Shown in pieces: positions 25,401 to 40,700 of a stretch of 64,000 bases of DNA (positions are counted from its first letter, which is position 1; each line of letters opens with the position of its first letter). Below the pieces are notes generated by a model that ran no database searches, was not told the DNA's origin, and saw only the letters and a list, made by a program, of their open reading frames with translations. The position numbers were made by a program, and so were the translations under genes. This DNA is from Gymnorhina tibicen (Eukaryota > Chordata > Aves > Passeriformes > Artamidae), in assembly GCA_013399875.1 (NCBI GenBank), contig VXAZ01018984.1, positions 3,726,935-3,790,934 on the forward strand. Direction: 5' to 3'.

Positions 25401-28400
25401 AAATAGACAGGTGTCACAGACAGGTCTTGGGAACCAGTAATTTACTTGTTCATTTGTGGAGGCCAGGACCTGGAAGCTTCATTGCATTAGAAATTTAGGA
25501 AAGACTCATCAAAACACAGAAAATCAGCTTAATAAAATTTCAGATGACGATGTGATGAATAATAAGTATACTGCCATCCTGTCCACCTGGTGATGACATT
25601 TGGGTACATTTACCCAAGACATACATTGTCCTTTCTATACCCTGCACGTACACGCTGCCGTAGGCAGTACAGTTTTCTCCATGGCACTACCAGAAGTTCA
25701 GTGCACTTGGAAAACAAGGCTGCTATACACATGTGAAATATAACTTGATGGTGAGACCTTTACTGCACACAGTTTCAATACTTTTTCTATCATGGGATCT
25801 GCAAATGGTCCAAGATAATCAGAGATATTTAATGAAAAGGTCTGTGAATATGTCATTGTTTGTGACAACTTAGAAAATAAGCAGCTACTTCAACTGCTGA
25901 TCAAAGTAAGCTTCATGAGTGGTCTGTGAGGCTACAGAGAGCAAGACAAGCACAATTTACCCCTATCAAGTAAGCACAGACTTTTCACTGGCCTACCACA
26001 AGAACAGAAATTTACTGACACACCAGTTTTCAAGGCACATATGATGGTTATTGATATGAAAAAGCTGCCTTCTGAATAAGCTGCATATTGCATGCGGTCA
26101 TGGAGCTATTCTCAGCCTCAATCCTCTGCTGAAAATACTGTAAACATACCATACACAAACAGTCTGTGCTTGAAATTCAAAGTGAACAATTATTTGATTC
26201 ATAAAAATAGAAACAAAAAGTCTCAAATAACACAAATCCCAAGTAAACCCAAAACATAACTCCTCCACCAGAGAAACTAATGCAATTACAGACTCATAAA
26301 AATAGTGGCAAATCGCACAAAGAACCGACTCAGCAGTTGTCCATGTCTCCCCGAGTGGGTAGCAGTGGAAGCAGTTCAAGCACAGTTGCTTAGTGGGAAA
26401 CTCCATTCCATTCCTAACTTCAGGATCCAGTTTCAACAGGGAGCTATGGAATCAACACCCCTCCTGACTCCCCCCTGGCTGGTGGGGTGCACCAGCCACA
26501 CAACAGGAGGGAGCCACACTTATCAGGAGCAGCATTAACTTCTTCCGTGAGAACAAAAGCTTCAGGTATGGGCCCCGGGAAGATAAGCATCTGGCTCCTT
26601 ATGCACCGGGAATGGCATTTAGACCCCAGTGCTACCTGAAGGACAGACTCCAGGAGGCTGCACCTGCCCAGCAGCAGTGGGCTGAGATTTGTTTCTGTGT
26701 CCTTAACCAGACCTAGGTCCTTGCACTCCCCTTGAAAGCACAGCCAGGACTGAAACATAGCAGTGGGAGAGCACCTGCACAGGAGGCACCTGAGGTTTCC
26801 AAAATCATCGACCAGGTGTGTGAGACCTGGTAGCACCATCCACAGCCTCAAAGGCAGAGGAAGGGCAGGTCCCAAGTGATGCTTATAAAGTCTGTGAACA
26901 GAAAACTGGGCATGGAGAACCTGTCTGGGTTGACAATCACTGAGCTGTGTGAAATAACGTGCTGGGGATATTTCAAGTTTAAAAAAATAAAGAGACAAAC
27001 ATACACCCAAATCTAACCACACCCCCAAGGAACCAGAGACTGCAGCAATGCTACGCTGCAGTGTGGGGAACTGGGGACGGAAATCCCAAAGTATTACACA
27101 GAAACAACAGCGATAACCAGTGTGGCACAGACCTCACCATGAGCAGAGTGTCAGTGGCTGCAGTGACCCTGTGACCAGTCCCCACACCATTCTCTGCTCA
27201 CAGAGGCTGCCCAGGGTGCTCCTCTTCAATTTGAGACTTGCCAAGAATTTGTCCCAGCTGCTCAAAGAGGTGCTAGGGATTAATCTGCTTCTGAACAAAT
27301 GAATTCCCTCTCTAACAACCTCATGTGCTAGGACTGCAGGAGTCAGATGCAAGACACACCATTTTCAGGACATCCATTAACAGCAACAAGCATAAATTCA
27401 TTACACATTTTACCAACTATGTTTAGGTGACAGTATTTTCCCTCCTGTAAATCAGTCTATAGCAAATTAAATCCCTAATTTCACTACAGGGATTTGTATT
27501 AGCTTCCACCAGCCTTGACTTTAAGCTGCTTATTTCACCTCAGACATCACTGTTTCATTGATTAGAACATATAAATAGAAACGTGTTTCTGCATCAAGAC
27601 TTTTTCTGTATTGCACAGGATGACAGATATATTATGGTACTACACAAGAAATAACCAGCCAATTCTAACCCCAACATGAAGTGCAAGTTTGGAATATTTC
27701 CACTGAGAACAGCGGGGTTATACTGGTCCAAACTTATTTGCAGCAGGCTTTTGCAAGCTGATTTTTAACTTATGATGAAAATGTAAATCTCACTCCTGTT
27801 TATTTCTCAAACAACTACTGATATCAATGGTAATTGTGTCATGAAGAATGCACAACTGAATATACTAGAACAAAAAACATTACTCAAAAAATCTTTCATT
27901 TTCAGTTTTATGGAAAATGCTGCAGTTGTCCTTATTTGGTCTTCATAAAAGATGAACAGATTTTTGGTTTTTAATCACTTGTAAAAATGAATTTAACTGT
28001 GAAAATGAATCCAGCAGTCAGAGGCAAGACTGCAGCCAGCTCTTGCAGTTCCACTCCATGTGCACATCATGTCAGGACCTGCTCCAGAAAACCCTCCTGC
28101 TCAGAAGCACCTGTGTACCATCAAGCTTATTTCTGTGCATGGATCCTGGAAAATCGGGGCTGGAAACGAGGCAACTGACCCATCCCTCAGCTTTGCACCA
28201 CACAAACTCTACCTTGTGATCCCCCCACTGTCTCCTGCTGCCCTGACAAGCCTGGTTATATGGGTGGGATTGGCCTTGCCAACAGCCAGGCTGTGCTCTG
28301 CTGTCCATGTGCCATTTCTGTGCAGGGAATTCAAGATACTCAGTCTTACATTTGATGCTCTGTGCCTCTAAAACTCACATTAAGCATGGTGGGGTTTCTT

Positions 28401-31400
28401 CCACTTCTTAAATATTAATTACAATATTTTCTTAAATAACCAGTTGAGTATCTATCCCTGAAACATATTCTGACATTCCTTATTTTAAACTGAAATTTGC
28501 GATCCATTAAAAAGGACCTTCCAGAATACTCAGTTGCCATGGGTTAGGCACTTTTCTCTGGACTAATCCCAGCTAAGCAAGCTACATTCATTAACCACAG
28601 ACAATTACTTAATCCACTATTTTCATAAGAGGGGCCAGATCCCACACAATGTTGTCATACCACTTATTCTCTCCTATGAGAGGAAGAAGGATGATGAGGC
28701 ATCAATACTGACCCTAATTGTCACAGCTACAAAATGCCAGTTTGCAATAAAACTTCCTTCCCAGTTTTGGTTTTGCTGTGAATCTAGATCTCATTATAAC
28801 ATACGGAGCCATTATGTCCAATTATGCCACACTAAATATCCTGCTATGGGGTACTTAGGGCAGAACACCTTTCTAATGATAGAAATTACATTTCTATTAG
28901 ATTTGCTGCACACCATCTCTCTACTGGAAATCTGAACCTGAGTGTTGCTCAATGCTATAACCTCTATTCTGACTGAAAAATCAGATTTAACAATTAATTT
29001 ATTTAAAAGTCACTTTCTGCTTACTTTGCCAGTGCCTTAAGGAACACTGCAGTAATGGAGAGGCTCTGTGGAACTCCTGAAGGTCTTACAAAAATAAGGT
29101 ATGATAATTCAGCAGTCCCTGCAGAATTCTGAAGTATTTTCAGTAACATTATTACCGAACACTAATAAAGGAATCCCTAGCTTGCAGTACAGGTATGGTG
29201 GTACTGCTGACAATATTTCATTAAAAATTCCTAGAGGGCAGCAGGGATCCAGCTATGAAGAAGACAGCACTAACATCCAAAGCTCTGAAGGGAAGAAAGC
29301 AGATTTTTGGCTATCATTTATTAAAAAGGAGCTTGCCTCTTCAGCTCATTCAGAACTCATTCTTTCAGATATAGTTCCAGTCCTTCAGTTCACGTAAAGC
29401 ACATGTTAAAACACAACAAGATGGCATTTCAAGCTGGAGGTATAGCTGTCTGCCAGGCTTTACATCATTATACACTTTGCCTCAGTTTTGATTCATGTAA
29501 TTGTCACACTAAGTTCTGGTAGAAAGAGCACAATGAAAAAGGCTTTAAACCATGCTGTTATGGTTCCCTACATCTTGATGTGACAGGTATGTTATTATTG
29601 CACAGTAACTGCAGTATCTGTTGAGAATGATACTTCCAACTCAACACACTGTGTCTGTAATTCAACTCGGTAACATATAACCTTGAGCATACAGGGGTAT
29701 AATTGCTGAAGAAAAATGAGATGGAATTACAAATTTACTTTACTCTGACATATTTGAAAAAAGTACACAGTTGGTAAAATGTGAGCTCAAGAGAGCGGAG
29801 ATTCAGAGCCTGGGGCTGGAAATGTAATAATGTACCTCATCTCACAGCTCCCAGCCCAAACCTGCAAGTGGTCTGTGCAAACTAAGCTGGAGCAGACAGG
29901 CTACAGAGGCATGAGGTGACACCTCTGGCTCCGGGTCACCCAGTGGCCATGGTGGCAAAGCAGTTTATCTGCTCTTGACCAGTGCAGGACAGTGCATAGG
30001 CCATGTGCACCAACTCTTCTGGCACTATTCACAGGGGCTGTATACCACAGATTTTACCTGCAAAGCTAAAATTAATGGTGGAGGGAGGAAGCAGAAGAGC
30101 GTTGCTGTGTTCAAGATACTGAAGACAAACATTAACTGTCAGCTGCAATTTCTACCGGGTGCTTTAAAGCATTTGGATAAATATGTGCAGCCATAAAGAC
30201 TGCAGCTGGGTCTCTAAAACCTACTGACTACAGCACAGATACCAGGGGAAGAAAGCAACCGGCCTAGAAATACGTGCATGTGCAGGGTGACGTTTGGTCT
30301 TGTTCATGACAATGAGGGCTAACAGGAGACAGTGCTCGTGGTGCTCAGCCCAAAGCGGGCACACAAAGGCACACAAAGGAAGGAGCACTCCATCCCATTA
30401 GTCAGCTACAGATGACGTTTCTAATTTGACGAGGCTTTTAGTCAGAATATAACCCTGCACTACACCCAGCCCGTGGACTCCAAATGCAGTGAAGCACTGC
30501 TGGGACTTATGGTCCTGAACTTGTATTATGTGCAAAAGTCTTAAAAAACTCTTATTTCCCCTCTTCTCTGTTCATTTAGCCTCTCATTACAGATTCATAA
30601 AAGTGCCTCAGTAAAATGAGGCTATTACAGTCCCAAGCAATTTTGATTTGTTTAAGACAACACGAATGAAAAATGAGAATGTAAAATATTTACACAAACA
30701 AATGACATTTTGCCATTTTCTGGGCTAAAGTGGCAAGAGGAGAATGAAAACACAGTTGACACTGGAATTCCTTCTCCCAGTAGGCAGAAATTAGAGATCA
30801 ATCATACATGACACAGAGTTAAAAACCAAAAAAAGTCAGTCAGGAATTTAACCATGCCGTGGCTTGTATTTGCAGCTCCAGTCTCATGTCTTTGAGTATG
30901 CCTTCTATACGTGCAGTGCAAAAATGTGCAGACAAAGACTGGTCTTGGCTTCCTGATCTCCATTTCTGCTTCCATGTAAGTTCAGCTTCCAGAAGGCAAT
31001 TCCGAACACGACATGCCTACGTACTGCTGATGTGATGGGTGTGGAGATGTTTAGCTAGGGACTGCTGGCCCTAAAGGCTTGATTCCAGTTATGCTCATTG
31101 TTTAGCACAAGGCCCAACTATGTTGGCTCCCAAAATGCTTGTTTTGTCCTGCATTTAACCCTTATGGTACACAATAAACACCGTGACTGTATTAGGAAGC
31201 CATTCTCTAAGGCACCTAGATGCTATGGCAACAGCTTTTGTAGGAAGCAGAGGTTCCACTCTCTCCATAAACCCAGCAGCTCTAATGGCACCTTGTGTTC
31301 TTGGTGATACCCCAAGGAAATACTGCAGTCACAGCAAGTGAACCAGGCAGCCTGGTGCCTGCCATCAGCACTGCTGTTCCACTGGAGACATCCTTCCTGA

Positions 31401-34400
31401 AGAGAGACCCTGAAAACAAATTAAATAGCCAAGGCTGCCTCACACAGGGATTACTTTGAAAGAGCTGCTGAACAACAGCAGCTCTACTCAACTCTCAGCA
31501 CCTACAAAATGCATTAGCAACCATCACAACTAGCACAGTGAAAAGGAACGGAGAGGTGCTGAACAACTGGCTGCTGCAGACATGGATTATTAACAAACAC
31601 AGGCCTTCCAGGTTGCTGAGCACTCCTGGCATATTTTGATAAGAGAGCAGAAAGGCAGCCACTTCTTTTCATGATTCTTTGCAGGGGAGCCAGCCTCATG
31701 CTGGCACAGCCATAGCAACCCAGACAACAACAGAGCATCACAGCAGATGAAATCACAGAGACAGAAATGCAGAAACTACCCGAGTGAAGCGTTTTCATTA
31801 GTGACTGCCCTGCACCAGAAGGCAGCACCTGAGCCCCTTCCCCTAGAAACACTTTGGTAGAGCTGAGATGTGAGTCAGGACTTTGGGCCTTGAGTCCGTG
31901 CTACTTTTCACATAACATCCGCTGTAATCCAAGTGTTGTGATCACACAGGGAAAAGAATATGAGACTTAACTCTCGGCTCTCAGGGTGACAACTACCTCT
32001 GCATAGCTCTGGCACACAGCTATTTTTTGTAATGCACGTGTGGAGCTCCCCTTTACAAGAGGCCTTTGTAACTGGAATGATAACAAAAGCCCATTATGAG
32101 AAGGTGAAGACTCTAGCTGCCAGCAGATGCCAAGTTGCTAATGACCCCACAAAGATGAAATCAGATCCAGGGTTTAACCACCTAATAGCCTCAGCAGATG
32201 CCATTGGGCCTGGCTCTCTTGGATCAACAGGAGGGCATGCACCAGAAGCAGCCACAGCTCTGCCTGAATGGCAGAAGCCTTTGCATGGCAGCAACACTGT
32301 CCAGCCAGCCTTACACCCTCCCAGGTAGCTGTTCATCCCCTCTGCGGCTGCAAAGGTTAAAATAATACATCAGATCTCTGTTGTCCTTGAAACACTGCTG
32401 CTTCATTTTCATTAAACTATTGACTGCTATTTCAGAAGAAGAGTCAGGAAACAAACCTCTGCTTGCCTAAGAAAAGTATGAAAGAAGGGAAAACAAATGG
32501 CTCCATCCCAAGCAAAGCCGTCTGCTCTACTGATTACATTTAGCAGCAGGAACATGCCTTTTTCCTCAGCCTCTCTCCCGCCTGGTATCAACAGCCTGCC
32601 CCAGGACCTGTGAATTAACCTTCCACAGGAAGATGCGACCTGTGACGCACGAGACTATTATGTTTTTATTTTCTGAAATGCACTGGCCGTCCAGCCAACA
32701 AAACGCAACAGGTTCCCTGAGTGAGTCTGTGCGGCAGAAGGGCAAACACAGCCACTGAGACTCCTCTAACACCCTGCCCTGAAAAGCAGTATGAGCAGAG
32801 ACTTGAGGAGAGGCCCTCAGGCTCTGTGTGTCCCTCACACACACACATCTGCATGGCGAGGAGAGGAAGGGAGAAGGAAAGCATGGTTCAGGCAGCTACA
32901 GAAATCAGATCTGCTTCTAACTGAACCTGCTCTTAACTGGGGAAGAGGCTGAGAATGCAAAGTCAGTATTTCCTTAACTCGTCCCACACCTAGGGAGGGG
33001 ATTCAGTCTGCTCTGTGTCACCGGGCACTCTGAGGGACCTCGGCCTCTGCTGCTGCTGTTTATGAAAATCTCTCTCAACAAATACCTTCGATCCCCACAT
33101 CAATCTTTTTTTTTTTTTGTATATCCATCCCAGGCTGTGGCCCAAAGACAACACACATTTTCATATCATCAGGTTTTTTCTGTCATGTATATAACTCAGT
33201 TAAGAAAGGAAAAGACACACATGTGAGAGTATTTTTCAGCAGTTTACTGTAGACTGGGAAAGCAGTTATTTTCTTTAGCTGCTGCTGTTATAAATCAAGA
33301 TGTGTAGATAGAAAAATATTAAAGTATTTATAGCTATGTGAGTGAGTTTGTGGAGCGCTGGCCAAAGAAAGCCAAACAGTCCTTTCAGTGACTGAAAATG
33401 ACAAGCTTTTTGGCTTCCTTGGTAAAACAAAACTGCAAATGCTCATTTCAGAGCAGTAAAAATACACTGTAATGCAACATATAAAGTATTTTGTTCATTT
33501 AATGACATATTTTAATAGCAATCTTGATAATGTTAGAAGCAATATGAGGTTCTTTCAAAAAGAAAAACACCTAACCTGTTATTTGTTGAAAACAACATAC
33601 AAAATCTACTCATATTTTTTACCTGACCATTTGGTGAATTCAAAAGCACTTCATGTATGGCTTTAGTTAACCAAGAATATCAGGAAAGCGTTCCAGCCCT
33701 CTTTTATAGGAGCACCCAAGCGCTGGGTAACACAAAATACTTTATCTGGCAATGCCCAAACCTCTCTGTGGCTGCAGGCAGCACCCACAGCCTGAGTGCA
33801 GCTCCCCAAGCACTGACTTCAGCCACCACCTGTTCCATTCCTCACTTCCTCCCTGCTCTCCTCCACCTTCACCCACTTTCCTGACTAGAGTAAAAGGAGT
33901 GTAAACACTCAGACATTCATTATCACACTGATACCTTGTCCACGGGCACACTGGTCGCTACCAAGTAGTTCTGACACCATGCCAACACGTTACCTGGGAC
34001 CTAGCTGCCAACTGTGGCATTTTGCTTATTTTATAAGCAAGATGACATTTTGTAATTCTAGTAACAAACCATTAAGATGGGCAATTAAATACATTATATG
34101 GGGAATTAGATGTAAGGCACAAAGAACAGCAGCAATTTCTTGGGTCTGTCACTGTACAGACAGATGTGGTTGTGTTGTTTGGTTTTGCAGAAGGATCCCA
34201 GCAGCAGGAAAGGGAATGGAACCTGACTCCCTGGGCCAGCTGGGCCAGTCCGGGCTGAAGCCCATGAAACACTGCCCAGTTTCTTGACCTGGGTCAAGCA
34301 ACTACCTGCCAGCATGAAAGCTGATCTGAATCCTCAGTGTTTGCAAATGATCTTTCTGTTCATAATGCAAACAAATGTTTCTGCCGTCCCAGCTTTGAAC

Positions 34401-34752
34401 TCAATGTATACCCAATAGCCAAGCTAAAAACAAAGCCATAATCACTGAGGTGGAAATAATCGCAAATACTGTTTAATATCCCAAACTGGTGCCTTTTGCT
34501 AGCTGAGCTCCAGGGGCCAGCACTACCATGATGTTTGTTTTGGGGGCATTTCTTTGGAGGTCACCTGCAGCCACAGGAGCCAAAACTGTAGCACCTGGGC
34601 CCTCAATTCTGACATTCAGATCTGACCCCCAGAGCTAATGCAGGCGATCTGCAGCACGGCCCCTTTCCCTCTGCTCTGCCCCATTATCTGCACTTGCCTG
34701 CCCAAGGCACCTTTGGGCAGTTAACAGCTTCTACTGGTCTCATTTCTCCTCT

Positions 34753-34775
34753 CCCTCTCTCCCACCCATTCCCCC
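34753..34775 (-). other. G-quadruplex motif in large intron
   Basis: The plus strand has four C runs (CCC, CCC, CCC, CCCCC) separated by TCTCT, A and ATT. This gives a canonical quadruplex motif on the minus strand inside a longer pyrimidine-rich segment. Confidence 0.65.
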
Positions 34776-37700
34776 ATAGGAACCCAGTACTGTTTTTCTC
34801 AGGAATGCTTCCATCACTCTCCACTACAGGGAGACTTGTGTCATAGCCCACAGACGATATTTAACATACTGCAAAATGTTTATTTTCAACTAATTTATAC
34901 TTTGTTATTCTTGCAGTCATCCATCTCTTGCATTTTCCCAAAGTTCTTCAGCTGGGAATGGAAAGCTAGATCCCAAGACTGTAAAACAAGCTTCCACCAG
35001 GAAAGGCGTTCTGTGAATTGCTCTTTTAACAAACAGGGAAAGGATTTAAAAGCCAAAGAGAAACACAACAGTGACGACAGCCCTGATAGAAACCTGCTTG
35101 ATAATTCCTGCCTGTATTTCAACATCCCTTCAGCCACAGCACATAACATAAGCATTCTCTTCTGAGCAGACTCAGTCAATATTAATTAAAGGCACAGGCA
35201 TTTTAATATAGCCAACAGGCTGCTTTCTCTGTCTTTGTGACAAAGGCATCAGTTTCTTGCTCCCGCTCTTCCAAAATAATCTCCATCCCTGGGTAAATTT
35301 ACATTTCAAGGGAGAGTGCAGAAGGTCTCCAAGAACCTCATTAAAGTTCTCCTTTCACTGGGGCAAGACAGATGTTTTTATTTGCCAAAAAACAAATGGA
35401 GTCCCAAACCAGGGGCAAATGTCTGCCCCAGGACAGAGAGAGGTGAGAGCCTGCACTGGCAGGCAGATTTCGCTGTCTGCAATTTGCTTTTGCAAAAGGT
35501 TAATCCCTAATGTGTTTCAAGGAGGCAAACACCAACCTGCTGTACATGCAGCTGCATACAATGGCAAGATTTTTATAGCCAAGGACAAAAAGGTCAGGGA
35601 CGCTCATCACGTTCACATTTCTCCTGGAAAGCCATGCTGAACGGCAAGCTCCCGAATATGAGCCTCTGCTCACAGCGAAACAAGCACCTACTAAGGAATA
35701 TAAAGCTGCAGGTGCTAGGAAAGGAGCAGGAAAGTACGATGTGCAGGTGCTGTAAGGGACCTCGTTTGTCCCAGGCACCCCCTATGTTCCCTGTATTGTG
35801 CTATCAAGCTATGAAAAAAATGAGCCATTAATAATTGGATTTGGCAGACGCGGTTTATAGAACCCAAAGGCTTGAAAGGCTTGATAAATAGAAAGAGAAA
35901 CGCATTTTTGTGAACACTAGAGCAAAGCAGGACATTTGTTGCCTCCAAAACCACAAACATTGAAGTTGAGCCTCAAAACAGTTAGAAAAATTTTTAGATC
36001 CCATCCTTTATATAGCCTAAGATACGATTATCCTAGGGCAATTCCTCTAGCTCCCAGTAGAACGGGTGAGCTAATTCTTGCAACTGAACTACACCACACT
36101 ATAAAACAAAGAGCAGAACAACAGCAAGACAGGCATTCCGGTTATCAGTGCTTGCACAACTTTCACACACCTTGGGATCCTGCTTTCTCCAGAGGGACTA
36201 GCCTCAGCTGATCCAAATCCCATTTCAGAGTCCCCACTGGGTAACCTCAATGCAGATGCGACAGGAGTGCTAAGGACAGGGCAGGTGTGAGACACCACTG
36301 CCCTCTCTCTGCACGCATTGCACAGCCAAGCCCCTGAAAACGAGACAACTCAAGCATGAGATGCCAAAGGAGTTACCAAGGACGAGTCCTGCAGCAGACT
36401 GCTGTGCTGAGGGAGCTGACCCACGAACAGAACTGCCTTTCTCAGTGTCTGGGCTAGAAGCAAAGTCCTTTACGAGCACAGTTGGCTGAACAAACTGGAG
36501 GAGTCAATTCCTTCCAACTCGGCAGTAGCAAAGAGGATGGAAAAAAAGCTTACATGCAGTGTAATACCACAGCCGGCAGAAGGAAGACTGAAAATTGGGA
36601 TGGAAAAAAATAGAAAATATAATTATCAGAGCAAGGAGTATTTTCCATCCAGATCTAACAAGTTACCACCAAACACTGATTGAGTACTACAGCTCTAATT
36701 CCATCCGGCAAGAGACTTGTAAATTTTGCTGAAATGATACAAAATACCATCCCTGCAAATTACCCTGCCACTTTCACCTCTTCCCAAGCCTCTGGAGCTC
36801 TGCTTTTGGGCAACTGTCCTGACCTTTGGCATAGCCAGGTACAGAGCTGATACAGATGCAGCCATTCCTTCCAGGTTATTCTCCCAGGCTTCCTCTCTAA
36901 CAGCTCCCATCTCACCAACCACTCTACTCAGATAGAAAGGTTGATAGCTGAACTATAGCATCGGAAAGAAAAGGTGCCACAAATAAACCTTCAGGTCATC
37001 TGAAAATTGTCTCTGAGAGACAATCACAATAAATCCCAATTTCTTTCTTGAGTTATAAAACCAGCTTTTTCCTCACAGCTGTGTATCAGAATACGCTAGA
37101 ACACTACCATACTTCAGTATGTTATTTCCTGTCTATTTACAAGACCAAAAGTTTACCCTCTAATTCTTTTTCACTTCATCCATATCTAAACCTGAGCATA
37201 TCTACTTCTGCTGCATTAAAATCTGTCTCATAGCAGGCTTATGTTAAAAAAGCAGTGATTGTTTTGAAGTCTCTGACAAAAGAAGCTGGTATTTTGTATG
37301 AAGTATGAGAGATACATTAATTTTCCTGTTTGCTGACAACTTCCCAAACTACCACAATTCTATGCCACTGTGATCTGCAACAGCTAGAGCATGGCTACAG
37401 AACAAATTTAACACATTCTTGATTTGTTCTAATTCTGATCTTATTTTGTGAAGTCGAGAGGCTTTTTACTTAACCTTGTGATTTGTTTTTGATGAGGAAA
37501 AAACCCCAAAACACACTCATAAATAATCCTGCCTTGTTGTAGGACTTACTGAAGCAATTCTGTCCGAGAAAGAAAAATAATTTCTGTTTCTGCTATCTAA
37601 AAAATTGGAACTCCAAAACAAGGCTTCTCTTCTGTCAGGAGCACTGGGAATTAATTCATAGCACATGATGACATATACACAGGCTTATCCAGTATGGACA

Positions 37701-40700
37701 CGGTGGAAATTTCTCATCAGGAAACACTGCTCTGCCCTTCAGCTGGAGGTGCATTATAGCCACAGGTCCCACATGCTCATTCCGAGGAACTGACCGAAGT
37801 TGACGGGTTCCACATTACAGGTAAGTTTCAGCAGATCCAAGCTTTTGGAAACAGATTCCAGTATATGCTGCAGGGATGTAAACATCTTTGTAAGACTACA
37901 GATGACAGTGCTGGCAAACCCATTCAACCATAAACACAACAAACTTCATCTGGTGATATTTATGCTGGGAGAACTTGTAACTTCCAGTATACATTTTTGA
38001 AAAAGGGACTTTTCCACCTCACCACAAACACAATATCCCTTTAACTGCTGTTGCTGCTTTCACTTGCCCAGTACAAAACCAAAGAGCACACGGAGTACCT
38101 CTGCTCCTTACTGCTGCTGCTCCTTTCCAGTCCCAAACTCTTTTCCAGTTTTCCAGGATAGCGTGGATATGCTGGTTTGGCCCGGCTCAGCCCCACCTTC
38201 AGCTACCACCAGAGCATATCCGTGCAGCTCTCCAGCACTGGTCCAATGTATGTTTTATTCCCATTAGGGCAGCTCAGACTGCTGCCTGAACAGCCCCGGA
38301 CAAAGATTACGCTGCCACAGCGGTTTCTACGCGGAAGAGCCATTTCTTGTTAATGCCTCTCATGTCTGCGGCAGCGTGAAGCTGCTCCCCACAGCCCCGT
38401 GCCCTGGAAGTGGGCAGGGGGAGCGGGATGGGGCTGCCTCCCAGGCAGCTGGCTGCAAGCCACAGGAGAGCAGCCTTTCCTTTGGGGCTGCTGTCTGAGG
38501 CTTTTTTAAATCCCACTTTAGAAAAGGCAGCTTTGATTTGCAAGATGTAAAAGTGGCCTACAAGAGGGGATGGCAAACTACTAAATTCCACAGGGTTACA
38601 CAGGTTTAGATGTACTTACTTCTCTTACGGTATATGAATACACAACCACCATCTTCTCTGGATATTAAGTGCCAAGCAATGAATCTAACGGGATTCTTTC
38701 ACTTTAGTCATGAAATTCAGGTCACAGTGTGGTTCCAGCTGCACTAGGAGACTATTTTGAGTGCTCTGAATGTATACAATGCACTCAAAATTAGCCAAAA
38801 TACTGATCCAATACTTAAACGAGCTGGTAAGTGCAGAACTAGATAAAATAGCTAGAAAACCCAAAGGGGCATGGAACAAAAGGGATGGACAGCACGGCAG
38901 TGATTTTGTTATCATAACACTGAGGCTGATCCTACAGATTACAGAAAAAGAACATGCCTGTCATCTAGTTTTGCAATGCTTGGATCTCAGTGCGAAAAAT
39001 GCTCGGGTACCTACCACCAACAGGGTGTTATTCAGTAAATTACATTTTCTAGACTAAAGCTACATTTTTATCCTCAAGCCTGTCAGTTCTCCCTGAACTG
39101 GAAGCTAACAAAGCGCCAAAGAAAATTTTAAACAGTGACATCTCAGCATTTCCTCTTCCAGATCCACTAATTAATCAGCTATGCAGTCCTGCATCTTGCC
39201 TGCTTAAGGCCAAGAAGCCCTTCCTGATCCAGTCTGTCTTTGGCTGTTAAATGATGGTTTTAGTCACATCAGTTACAGAAAATGGAAAAAAGGAATGATT
39301 CTTATCCTTATGTAGGTATTCCACCACTGGGAATACTACCATGAACTCTGAAGACAGGCCATCAAAAATAAAGGTCAGGTCCACTCTGCCCTGACCCTGG
39401 TTCCTGGCTGTTTAAGAGAACACACTTCCACTAGTTTATAAGAAGATGCAAGAGAAACGCTGGTTCCATCTGCAACACCACAGACACAACACAGGCAGAC
39501 AACAGGAAAAAGGGATAAGCAGCAGGAGGGTTTGTGGGGCTTTCCCCACCCCAAAGAAAGCAAGCTTTTCCAAGCTGGATGAGTTCTCAGACTGAGGTCC
39601 CTTGCCTGGATTACCATCTTCTTACTGTCAAAATTAAGGAAATTTCAACCTTTCTGGTACTTTCGAAATATTCAGTACCTGGAACTGGCTGACAAGCACT
39701 CAGCTTGCTAGCACTGGATTATTTCCTATAGGCTTGACACCCAGTGGAGGAATGGCCAGGTGGGAGGCCCCAGCTCCCAATGCCTGGTTGCAGCAGGGCC
39801 TCTTTTGGGTGTGCTGCATTATCAAATAACTATGGATGCACAATCTCACAGCAAGCAACAAGGCACTTCAGCTGTGTAAGTTTCCTTTAACCAACTAAAA
39901 TCACTCTCACATTCCAAATTTAACAGCAATAACAACAGGAGATAAGGCAGATAATAAGGAGATAATACAAAACCACCACACCAATTTCTTATACAGAACA
40001 ACACCTACCAAACCTGTCCTGTGAATCAAGAGGCTGAAAGCTTCACCTTGCAGTCTCTTCTCATGCCATAGGTGATACACTACCCACTCCAGCCTCCTTC
40101 AGTTCAGCTGGCTGACTGGGATGGTTTGTTTGCTAATAAAGTGCTTCCCAGTATTTACATACTCCACGAGGGCCTGCCCCTCTTCATTTTGTCACTGATT
40201 TTGTCTGGGTTTAAATGAGTGTTACCAGCACCTGTTCTTGTTTTAGTTTACATTGTTTTAAGTCACCCCCTGACCTATCACAGTTCTTCGCTATCAGCCA
40301 GAATTATCAGTTGGTAAGTCTGTATCACCTCTCCCAATTAAAGTGTCTAGGCAAGAATTCCAAACAATTTTAAACCATAGCTGCTGTTTCAACAACTATC
40401 CTGTGCCAGCACAATTCAAGGCCACAGGAATCTCTAGTGTCTCCAGTCTTCCCTGCTTCAAGGAGGCTTTCTTGGGGGCAAGCAGCTCTGCTCTCATTAC
40501 AGGGACATGCTTTTATTCATGATCTGTTGAGCTGAAATAAAAACGAATTGTGTCTAAGCCTTCTTTCTATTGTCCCTGTAGAAAAAAGGTGATTCATTTT
40601 CCAGGAAAAAAATATGTGAGCTGCAAACATCAAAGCAATAATAATCTATAGTTAACTCCTCATAGATTCTCCTTTTACCTATCAGCGCATCCAATTTGTT

